This document shows positions 58,565 to 64,000 of a DNA stretch of 64,000 nucleotides, piece by piece. The DNA is taken from NCBI GenBank assembly GCA_017407995.1, contig JAFQVM010000028.1:17696-81695 (forward strand). The letters run 5' to 3'. The position numbers were made by a program, and so were the translations under genes. The notes under the pieces are model-generated. The model had not been told where the DNA came from. It did not search any database and saw only the letters and a program-made list of their open reading frames with translations. The stretch comes from Clostridia bacterium (GTDB lineage Bacteria; Bacillota; Clostridia; Oscillospirales; Acutalibacteraceae). The first letter of the stretch is position 1; each line of letters begins with the position of its first letter.

Positions 58565-59872
58565 ATGAACAGCTTTTTTCATTCGGTACGGCTTGATGAA
58601 GAAAAATGCATGGGCTGTACCAACTGTATAAAGCGATGCCCCACGCAGGCTATACGTGTGCGTAACGGCAAAGCGAATATAATATCGGAGCTGTGTATTG
58701 ACTGCGGTGAGTGTATCAGAGTGTGTCCGCACCATGCGAAGTACGCTGAGCGAGACTCGATGAACCGTATTCTTGAGTTTAAGCACAGAATAGCGCTGCC
58801 GGCTCCGGCCCTTTACGGACAGTTTAATAATCTTGACGACATAGGATACATAATTACGGCACTGAAGCTTCTCGGCTTTGACGAGGTGTTTGAGGTATCA
58901 AGAGGTGCAGAGCTTGTTTCTGAGGCCACTCGCAGATACCTTGAAGAAAATAAGATTCCAAAGCCCGTGATATCTTCAGCTTGCCCTGCCGTGTGCAGGC
59001 TTATAAGGATATGTTTCCCGAATCTTATTCCGCACGTGTTACCGCTCAACTCTCCCATGGAGGAGGCGGCACGTCTTGCACGTGAGGAAGCTATAAAGAA
59101 AACGGGACTCCCGTCTGAGGATATAGGTGTATTCTTTATCACACCGTGTCCCGCTAAGATAACAGCTATCAAACAGCCGATATGTCTGCCGCAGTCAAAT
59201 GTTGATGGTGCTATCGCTATGAAGGATTTGTATCCCGTGCTGTTAAAGCAGATGAATCATTTGGGCGCACCTGACGATTCAAGCAATTCGGGAATAATCG
59301 GTGTCAGCTGGGCATCAAGTGGCGGCGAGGCAGCAGCGCTTTTGAAGGAGCGGTATCTTGCAGCCGACGGAATAGAGAATGTTATAAAGGTTCTTGAGGA
59401 GATTGAGGACGAAAAACTTGATACCCTTGACTTTATTGAGCTTAATGCCTGTTCTGGCGGTTGCGTCGGCGGTTCGCTGACAGCGGAAAATCCGTATGTT
59501 GCCAAGGCGAGACTTCAGCAACTAAGAAGATATCTGCCCGTCTCTGCCAACCATCTTATGGATGAGGGTGTACCTCAGGAGATGGAATGGCAACGCCCGC
59601 TTGAGGGGCTTTCCGTGTTGAAGCTTGCTGAAAATGTTTCGGATGCTATGGCAATGATGAAGCGTATAAAGGAGATACAATCACGCTTGCCGGGTCTTGA
59701 TTGCGGTACTTGCGGTGCACCATCGTGCCGTGCACTGGCTGAGGATATCGTCCGTGGCAATGCGACACTCCATGACTGCGTGTTCTCGCTGAGAAATGAG
59801 CTTAGCGGAACGGACATGCAGGAGTTTATCCCTGCACCGTTCAGAAACACGGATGCGGAAAAGGAAGAATAA
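58565..59872 (+). CDS. Sensory-type [FeFe]-hydrogenase-like iron-sulfur protein (HydS-like)
   Basis: A 435-residue protein. Two N-terminal [4Fe-4S] motifs: Cys15/18/21/25 and Cys44/47/50/54. The H-cluster domain keeps the four cluster cysteines: Cys140 in SSACP (L1), Cys195 in TPCPAK (L2), and Cys296/Cys300 in NACSGGCVGG (L3). The Cys that relays protons in catalytic enzymes (TSCCP) is Ala139, as in HydS-type sensors. A C-terminal domain holds another Fe-S motif (DCGTCGAPSCRAL...C). No histidine kinase or PAS domain is fused; the neighbouring HATPase and DRTGG proteins probably take that part. Predicted to sense H2 or redox state rather than make H2 at speed. Confidence 0.88.
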   Translation: MNSFFHSVRLDEEKCMGCTNCIKRCPTQAIRVRNGKANIISELCIDCGECIRVCPHHAKYAERDSMNRILEFKHRIALPAPALYGQFNNLDDIGYIITALKLLGFDEVFEVSRGAELVSEATRRYLEENKIPKPVISSACPAVCRLIRICFPNLIPHVLPLNSPMEEAARLAREEAIKKTGLPSEDIGVFFITPCPAKITAIKQPICLPQSNVDGAIAMKDLYPVLLKQMNHLGAPDDSSNSGIIGVSWASSGGEAAALLKERYLAADGIENVIKVLEEIEDEKLDTLDFIELNACSGGCVGGSLTAENPYVAKARLQQLRRYLPVSANHLMDEGVPQEMEWQRPLEGLSVLKLAENVSDAMAMMKRIKEIQSRLPGLDCGTCGAPSCRALAEDIVRGNATLHDCVFSLRNELSGTDMQEFIPAPFRNTDAEKEE

Positions 59873-59889
59873 TACGGAGGGGATTTAAA

Positions 59890-60222
59890 ATGACAGTCGG
59901 CGAATTGAAAGATGCGCTTGGACTTAAAGTACTGTGTGAGAACGATGATGCGCTGAGCCGTGAGGTCACCGGCGGATATTGCGGTGACCTTTTGAGCTGG
60001 GTAATGTCACGTGCTCGCTCAGGCGATGCGTGGATGACTGTGATGGGTAATATAAACTCCATCGGAGTTGCTGCGCTTGCCGATATCTCCTGCATAATTT
60101 TGACAGATTCAGCAACCCTCGACGATGATGCAAAAATGCGTGCTGAGCAAAATGGAGTAGCGATTTTTCAAACGGAAAAAAATTCATACGAGACTGCAAA
60201 AGAACTCTCAAAGTTGATTTAA
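59890..60222 (+). CDS. DRTGG-domain protein 2
   Basis: A 110-residue DRTGG-type protein. The motif is nearly intact in LSREVTGGYCGDLLSWVMSRARSGDAWMTVMGNINSIGVAALADISCIILTDSATL, where DRxVTGG appears as SREVTGGYCGDLLS. Homologous to the gene at 57732 but closer to the family consensus. GGAGGGG precedes the ATG. Only two bases separate it from the PHP gene. Confidence 0.85.
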   Translation: MTVGELKDALGLKVLCENDDALSREVTGGYCGDLLSWVMSRARSGDAWMTVMGNINSIGVAALADISCIILTDSATLDDDAKMRAEQNGVAIFQTEKNSYETAKELSKLI

Positions 60223-60224
60223 CT

Positions 60225-60947
60225 ATGCCGAAACTTTTATGTGATTTGCATATTCATTCATGCCTTTCGCCTTGCGGAGACAATGAGATGACGCCTTATA
60301 ACCTTGTGAATCTTGCAAGGATTATGGGGCTTGATTTGATTGCGCTGACAGACCATAATTCGTCGCTTAACTGTCCGGGGGCGCTTGATGCGGCAAAGGA
60401 AGCGGGTATAACAGTTGTGCCCGGAATGGAGCTGACTACATCCGAAGAAGTTCATGTTGTGTGTCTGTTTCCGGAGCTTCCCAATGCGCTCGCCTTTTCG
60501 GATTATGTGAGCACGAATATGCCCAAGGTTAAAAACAGACTTGACCTTTTTGGTGAACAGATAGTCATGGACCACCTTGACGGTGTATTGTCTATGCGTG
60601 AAAATCTGCTTTCTGTTGCGAGTTATATTTCCATAAGTTCTGTATGCGATGTCATAAAAGATTTTGACGGTGTGTGCTACCCGGCCCACGTTGACCGACC
60701 TGCATTCAGTCTTATAGCAAACCTCGGCGGATTTTCTAGCGATATGTCGTTTGCCAATGCAGAAATATCTAAGTTTGCGGATGAGGAGAAGCTAAAGCAG
60801 GAGCATCCTGCACTAAAGGATATGCGGATAATCAGAGCATCCGACGCACATATACTTGAGAATATATCGGCAGGCAGCACAGAGCTTGACCTGCCCGAAA
60901 ACTCAGCTCGTGCACTGATAGAGTTTTTGAAGACAGCGAAAAAATGA
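60225..60947 (+). CDS. PHP-domain phosphoesterase
   Basis: A 240-residue PHP metalloprotein: CDLHIHSCLSPCGDNEM (first metal histidines), ALTDHNSSLNCPG, PGMELTTSEEVHVVCLF, CYPAHVDRP and IRASDAHILENI. It resembles clostridial PHP proteins that occur beside [FeFe]-hydrogenase/HATPase clusters. Substrate unknown; a nucleotide or cyclic phosphate is possible. Its ATG comes two bases after the DRTGG stop, so the two are coupled. Confidence 0.87.
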   Translation: MPKLLCDLHIHSCLSPCGDNEMTPYNLVNLARIMGLDLIALTDHNSSLNCPGALDAAKEAGITVVPGMELTTSEEVHVVCLFPELPNALAFSDYVSTNMPKVKNRLDLFGEQIVMDHLDGVLSMRENLLSVASYISISSVCDVIKDFDGVCYPAHVDRPAFSLIANLGGFSSDMSFANAEISKFADEEKLKQEHPALKDMRIIRASDAHILENISAGSTELDLPENSARALIEFLKTAKK

Positions 60948-60957
60948 GGAGTATAAC

Positions 60958-61281
60958 ATGCTCGGCAAAAAAGTAAAAGTGACGGTTGACAGACCGATGG
61001 GGACATATCATCCCGAACACAAGGATTTATATTATCCGATAAACTACGGATATATAGAGGGTATCATTGCTCCCGATGGCGAGGAGCAGGATGCATATAT
61101 AATAGGTATAGATAAGCCCATAAAGGAATTTGAAGGCAAGGTTATTGCAATCATCCACAGATATGACGACAGCGAAGAAAAATGGGTGGTTGCACCTGAA
61201 CACAGCAGTTTTTCAAAGGAAGAGATTGAAAAACTGGTGAGCTTCCAAGAGCAGTATTTTGATTTTGAAATAAAAATGTAG
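60958..61281 (+). CDS. Inorganic-pyrophosphatase-like protein
   Basis: A 107-residue single-domain protein resembling soluble family I pyrophosphatase: VTVDRPMGTYHPEHKDLYYPINYGYIEGI, then APDGEEQDAYIIG (DxxD metal pair in EEQDAYIIG). It is much shorter than the usual enzyme (about 170 residues) and lacks several catalytic positions, so activity on PPi is not assured. Common in clostridia as a small stand-alone form. GAGGAG is just upstream; last gene of the operon, followed by a terminator. Confidence 0.82.
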   Translation: MLGKKVKVTVDRPMGTYHPEHKDLYYPINYGYIEGIIAPDGEEQDAYIIGIDKPIKEFEGKVIAIIHRYDDSEEKWVVAPEHSSFSKEEIEKLVSFQEQYFDFEIKM

Positions 61282-61320
61282 CAGGCAGAGGGGTAATGTT
61301 GACTCTGCCTGCTTTATATT
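61280..61320 (+). terminator. Terminator of the sensory hydrogenase operon
   Basis: Perfect 11-bp stem AGCAGGCAGAG (61280-61290) / CTCTGCCTGCT (61303-61313) then TTATATTTT. The stretch to 61421 holds no gene. Confidence 0.82.
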
Positions 61321-61421
61321 TTGAGCTTTTTTTGTTTTTAATAGTTTTTTAGTTTGAGCTTTTTCTTTTGGCTGTGCAAAAGAAAATGCTTAAAAGGTAA
61401 ATTTTATTGAGGAAAATATAT

Positions 61422-61454
61422 AAAAGGCAGAGCTGCTTTTAAGCTCTGCCTTTT
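61422..61454 (-). terminator. Terminator after the XRE regulator gene
   Basis: Perfect 13-bp stem with arms AAAAGGCAGAGCT (61422-61434) and AGCTCTGCCTTTT (61442-61454); T-run on both sides, and overlapping the XRE stop codon. Confidence 0.82.
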
Positions 61455-61683
61455 AGTCAATTTTAAAAATTTCATCATATGTGGTGTTAAGAATTTTCTT
61501 TATTAAAATAACTTCATCGGGATATAAATGTCTTTGACCGACTTCTATTTTTGCAACAGCGCTTCTTGTTATGTCGCAACCTTCAAGCTGTAACCTTGCG
61601 GAAAGCACATCTTGTGTTAAATTTGCTTTTAAACGAAGCTCTCTGATATTTTCGCCTATTTTCTTTTCTATGTCAGCATTCAT
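61453..61683 (-). CDS. XRE-family (Cro/CI-type) transcriptional regulator
   Basis: A 76-residue helix-turn-helix protein with little beyond the DNA-binding domain: IGENIRELRLKANLTQDVLSARLQLEGCDITRSAVAKIEVGQRHL, ending TYDEIFKID. The recognition helix begins ITRSAVAKIE. AAGGGTGA precedes the ATG. Divergent from the SLOG gene; the dyad at 61759-61776 in the shared intergenic region is a likely operator. Confidence 0.92.
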   Translation of the reverse strand: MNADIEKKIGENIRELRLKANLTQDVLSARLQLEGCDITRSAVAKIEVGQRHLYPDEVILIKKILNTTYDEIFKID

Positions 61684-61724
61684 TGTCGCATCACCCTTTT
61701 GCGCTCATTTGGGAACAAAAGTAT

Positions 61725-61753
61725 TTGACAATATTATAGTGTGGGGTTATTAT
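61725..61753 (+). promoter_or_regulatory. Promoter of the SLOG gene
   Basis: Perfect -35 TTGACA (61725-61730), 17-base spacer, -10 TATTAT (61748-61753); a TATAAT at 61751-61756 is also possible with a 20-base spacer. Confidence 0.65.
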
Positions 61754-61758
61754 AATTA

Positions 61759-61776
61759 TGCACCTATATAAGTGCA
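61759..61776. promoter_or_regulatory. Dyad operator between the XRE and SLOG genes
   Basis: An 18-base near-perfect palindrome TGCACCTATATAAGTGCA (one mismatched pair) just after the SLOG promoter -10. Position and symmetry fit a binding site for the XRE protein that would repress its divergent partner. Confidence 0.65.
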
Positions 61777-61800
61777 AAGAGTTGAAGAAAAGAGATTCTT

Positions 61801-62229
61801 ATGATAGTAACCTTTTTTGGTCACAGCAACACCTCTCAAAGTGTGCAAATAAAATTAGAAACCGTATTAATTCATCTGATAGAGAAAAAAGGAGCAACTT
61901 TTTTCTACATAGGCAACCACGGTAATTTTGACTTAATGGTTAAGAATACATTAAAGGAGTTAAAATGCAAATATCCTCATATTAACTATGCGGTAGTTCT
62001 TGCTTATATGCCAAAAGGAAAAAACGGGATAGATTATTCTCAAACAATTTTTCCCGAATGCTTAGCGAGTGTTCATCCCAAATATGCAATAGCCAAACGC
62101 AATCGCTGGATGATAGAACAGTCGGATGTTGTAGTTACTTATGTTAAATATTCAACAGGCGGAGCTGTACAGTTTAAAGAGCTTGCTGAAAAGAAAGGCA
62201 AAACAGTAATAAATCTTGCAGATGATTAA
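61801..62229 (+). CDS. SLOG-family (DUF1273-like) protein
   Basis: A 142-residue protein of the SLOG nucleotide-ligand-binding superfamily, which includes YpsA and LOG-type proteins: begins IVTFFGHSNT, then FFYIGNHGNFDLMVKNTLKEL, and VVTYVKYSTGGAVQFKELAEKKGKTVINL with the glycine-rich loop typical of a phosphate-binding site. SLOG domains bind nucleotide derivatives and are seen in stress and defence systems. No partner effector is next to it apart from the XRE regulator. Confidence 0.8.
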   Translation: MIVTFFGHSNTSQSVQIKLETVLIHLIEKKGATFFYIGNHGNFDLMVKNTLKELKCKYPHINYAVVLAYMPKGKNGIDYSQTIFPECLASVHPKYAIAKRNRWMIEQSDVVVTYVKYSTGGAVQFKELAEKKGKTVINLADD

Positions 62230-62273
62230 AGCACAATCAGTTTAACTAAAAGTTGAACAGATTGTGCTTTTTT
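62228..62273 (+). terminator. Terminator after the SLOG gene
   Basis: Stem AAAGCACAATC (62228-62238) / GATTGTGCTTT (62260-62270), continuing with partial inner pairing, then TTTATA. Confidence 0.8.
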
Positions 62274-62390
62274 ATATAAAAACTATTATTTCCCACCCCA
62301 ATCTCTGCCTTGGAACAAATTTAATATATTTTTATCGATATTTTTTTCAAAAAATTTTTCAAACCCGTAGAAAAAATTTTTTCGCTGTGA

Positions 62391-62431
62391 TATAATCTAT
62401 ACTAATGTGAAAAAGACTGACCTTTTTTCAC
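62391..62431 (+). promoter_or_regulatory. Promoter and adjacent inverted repeat upstream of nuoE
   Basis: Extended -10 TGATATAAT (TATAAT 62391-62396), weak -35. Just downstream is the inverted repeat GTGAAAAAG (62407-62415) / CTTTTTTCAC (62422-62431), in the leader, which could be an operator or hairpin; it has GTGAA/TTCAC ends like Rex (NADH-responsive) sites but a longer centre, so Rex control is only a guess. Confidence 0.5.
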
Positions 62432-62467
62432 GTATCGTCTCATAAACTGAAGGAGGGAGAGGCTTAA

Positions 62468-62968
62468 ATGGTCAAAAAAATCAGTAAGATACCTTTTTCG
62501 GGTACTCCCGAGCAGGAAGCTCAGCTCAAAGCCGTTATAGAAGCTAATAAGGACGACAAGAGCATGCTTATGCACGTTATGCAGGAGGCTCAGCTCATCT
62601 ATGGTTATCTGCCTTTCGAGGTTCAGGTAATGATAGCAGAGGGAATGGATATTCCGCTTGAGAAGGTATACGGCGTATCAACTTTCTACGCACAGTTCGC
62701 ACTTTCACCCAAGGGAAAATACAATATTTCTGTATGTTTGGGAACAGCTTGCTATGTTAAGGGTTCACAGGCAGTCCTTGACAAAATCAGCGAGATTATC
62801 GGAATCGAATCAGGTGAGTGTACCCCTGACGGTCGCTTTTCACTTGAGGCTTGCCGTTGCATAGGCGCTTGCGGTCTTGCTCCGGTTATCACCATAAACG
62901 ATGAGGTTTACGGTAAGCTGACAGCTGACGATATGCCCGGTATACTTGAGAAATATCTTAACGAATAA
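62468..62968 (+). CDS. NuoE-like 2Fe-2S subunit (HydC/HndA type)
   Basis: A 166-residue thioredoxin-like [2Fe-2S] protein of the 24-kDa complex I/bifurcating hydrogenase family. Cluster ligands lie in VCLGTACYVKG (C-x4-C) and EACRCIGACGLAP (C-x3-C). LMHVMQEAQLIYGYLPFEVQVMIAEGM is the N-terminal helical region. It passes electrons between the flavin subunit and the hydrogenase. AAGGAGGGAGA precedes the ATG. First gene of the second redox operon. Confidence 0.93.
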   Translation: MVKKISKIPFSGTPEQEAQLKAVIEANKDDKSMLMHVMQEAQLIYGYLPFEVQVMIAEGMDIPLEKVYGVSTFYAQFALSPKGKYNISVCLGTACYVKGSQAVLDKISEIIGIESGECTPDGRFSLEACRCIGACGLAPVITINDEVYGKLTADDMPGILEKYLNE

Positions 62969-62973
62969 ACATT

Positions 62974-63525
62974 ATGCGTGAACTTTCATTGAACATACTT
63001 GACATTGCTCAGAACTCGATTTCAGCAGGCGCATCGCTGATAACTATTGAAGTTAAAGAGGATACCGCCCAAAAGCTGATGACCGTAACCGTATCGGATG
63101 ACGGCTGCGGGATGGACGAGGAGCAGTTAAAAAGCGTTACCGACCCGTTTTTTACCACCAGAACAACACGTAAGGTGGGCATGGGTATCCCGCTTTTTCG
63201 TCTGGCTGCGGAGCAGACCGGCGGTAAACTGACTATCCAGTCTGAAAAGGGTAAGGGTACTTCGACCTGTGCCGTTTTTCATACGGACAGCATCGATTTT
63301 ACCCCGCTGGGAGATGTCACGTCGACAATCACTATACTCATTTCCATGAACACCGACAGAGATTTTATCTATCGCCGTTCAAGGGATTCAGAGGAGTTTG
63401 TGCTTGATACGAGGGAAGTCAAAGATGTTCTCGGTGATGTTCCGCTCAATCATCCTGATGTTGTTTTATGGATGAAGGAGTTTATAGAAGAAAACACGGC
63501 GCAGCTAATGAATTCTGCGCAATAA
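62974..63525 (+). CDS. HATPase-domain histidine-kinase-like protein
   Basis: A 183-residue protein with a HATPase_c ATP-binding domain: N-box LDIAQNSISAGAS, G1 VSDDGCGMDEEQ, G2 RKVGMGIPLFRLAAEQTGG and a last strand GKGTSTCAVF. No phospho-accepting histidine domain or sensor is fused. The last 80 residues are separate and of unknown role. It lies between nuoE and the 2Fe-2S protein gene as in many clostridial hydrogenase operons, and pairs in type with the HATPase at 58081. Confidence 0.87.
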   Translation: MRELSLNILDIAQNSISAGASLITIEVKEDTAQKLMTVTVSDDGCGMDEEQLKSVTDPFFTTRTTRKVGMGIPLFRLAAEQTGGKLTIQSEKGKGTSTCAVFHTDSIDFTPLGDVTSTITILISMNTDRDFIYRRSRDSEEFVLDTREVKDVLGDVPLNHPDVVLWMKEFIEENTAQLMNSAQ

Positions 63526-63568
63526 TTCACACGGCAGCGCTCAGCGCTCCGGGAAAGGAAGAACATAG

Positions 63569-63940
63569 ATGAAATCACTTGCTGAACTTAATGCAATAAG
63601 AGATAGGGCAAAGGCTACAATGAATATCCGTGAGGATAACGAAGATGTAACACGTGTGCTCGTCGGTATGGCTACCTGCGGTATAGCTGCCGGTGCAAAG
63701 CCCGTTCTCAACGCTCTTGTTGAGGAGATTGCACGTCGCAATCTTAGCCATGTTACAGTTTCTCAGACAGGCTGTATCGGTATGTGCCAGTATGAGCCTA
63801 TCGTTGAGGTTCTTGAGCCCGGTAAAGAAAAAGTTACTTATGTCCAGGTAACTCCCGATAAGGTTGCCCGTATAGTTAACGACCATCTCGTAAACGGCAA
63901 CACAATCGCTGAGTTTACTGTTGGCGCAATTGCCAAATAA
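63569..63940 (+). CDS. Thioredoxin-like [2Fe-2S] ferredoxin-domain protein
   Basis: A 123-residue protein: VLVGMATCGIAAGAKP and VTVSQTGCIGMCQYEPIVEVLEPG carry the four cysteines typical of thioredoxin-like 2Fe-2S ferredoxins (HndB or N-terminal part of NuoF). GGAAAGGAAG precedes the ATG. It stands between the HATPase gene and nuoF, the usual order in NAD(P)-linked [FeFe]-hydrogenases. Confidence 0.9.
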   Translation: MKSLAELNAIRDRAKATMNIREDNEDVTRVLVGMATCGIAAGAKPVLNALVEEIARRNLSHVTVSQTGCIGMCQYEPIVEVLEPGKEKVTYVQVTPDKVARIVNDHLVNGNTIAEFTVGAIAK

Positions 63941-63955
63941 CAAGGAGGGAAATAA

Positions 63956-64000
63956 ATGTATCGTTCACACGTTCTTGTCTGCGGCGGTACCGGCTGTACC
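63956..64000 (+). CDS. NuoF/HydB-like NADH-binding subunit, 5' fragment
   Basis: The first 15 codons (MYRSHVLVCGGTGCT) of a gene that runs off the right edge, with AAGGAGGG upstream. VLVCGGTGC is the start of the N-terminal thioredoxin-like 2Fe-2S domain of the flavin/NAD(P)H subunit of bifurcating [FeFe]-hydrogenases. A catalytic hydA would be expected beyond the edge. Confidence 0.8.
   Translation, partial: MYRSHVLVCGGTGCT

Noticed and set aside
1-64000. CRISPR array, prophage, insertion sequence, rRNA operon
   Set aside because: No regularly spaced short repeats, no integrase, transposase or phage structural proteins, and no 16S/23S/5S sequence could be found by reading both strands.

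Overview
The window looks like a chromosomal segment of an anaerobic, low-to-moderate GC Firmicute of class Clostridia (Oscillospiraceae/Ruminococcaceae-like). The supporting signs are the infC-rpmI-rplT/topA/dprA/smc gene order, a T-box leader on valS, a yybP-ykoY Mn riboswitch, strong -35/-10 promoters of sigma-A type, frequent UUG starts, and a regulatory [FeFe]-hydrogenase/NuoE locus. There is no rRNA operon, CRISPR array, transposase or prophage. Most genes are housekeeping.

Layout. 0-2.9 kb: end of a cation-diffusion transporter, two base-excision-repair enzymes (OGG1-like glycosylase, endonuclease III), a methyltransferase, and a cluster of DnaA-box-like 9-mers. 3-9.9 kb: a large two-domain GT2/CDP-glycerol glycerophosphotransferase, an M3 peptidase, and a DUF4434-PHP pair. 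10-23.2 kb: one long minus-strand cluster read infC, rpmI, rplT, spoU-type methylase, dprA, topA, trmFO, plsX, rnc, radical SAM, smc. It starts from a consensus promoter and a leader with an attenuator; infC most probably starts at a rare AUC codon. 23.3-33.6 kb: small metabolic genes, two RlmD-family 23S rRNA methyltransferases around a Nim-like flavoprotein, a nucleotidyltransferase islet flanked by a duplication of the methyltransferase gene's 3' end, an oxidoreductase/permease pair, and a four-fold rubredoxin-like protein.

33.6-45.2 kb: metallophosphoesterase, CDF transporter, valS with a T-box (specifier GUA), membrane and unknown proteins, tRNA-Tyr and tRNA-Thr, the mtnN-luxS pair, a 52-residue protein, and an EF-G paralogue with an altered guanine-specificity motif. 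45.2-48 kb: an AT-rich cassette encoding a secreted 143-residue protein and an ABC transporter. 48-57.6 kb: lipoprotein polysaccharide deacetylase, aspartate kinase, glycogen phosphorylase, a candidate small RNA, cold-shock protein with a structured leader, and a Mn-riboswitch-controlled P-type ATPase.

57.7-64 kb: a sensory-type [FeFe]-hydrogenase operon (DRTGG, HATPase, HydS-like, DRTGG, PHP, PPase-like), then a divergent XRE/SLOG pair, then a second operon (NuoE, HATPase, 2Fe-2S thioredoxin-like protein, start of NuoF) that runs off the end. The two operons share paralogous module types and probably form one redox/H2-responsive control and electron-bifurcation locus. The most unusual items are this locus, the rumA-end duplication, the secreted-protein/ABC cassette and the unassigned transcription unit at 53.85-54.04 kb.
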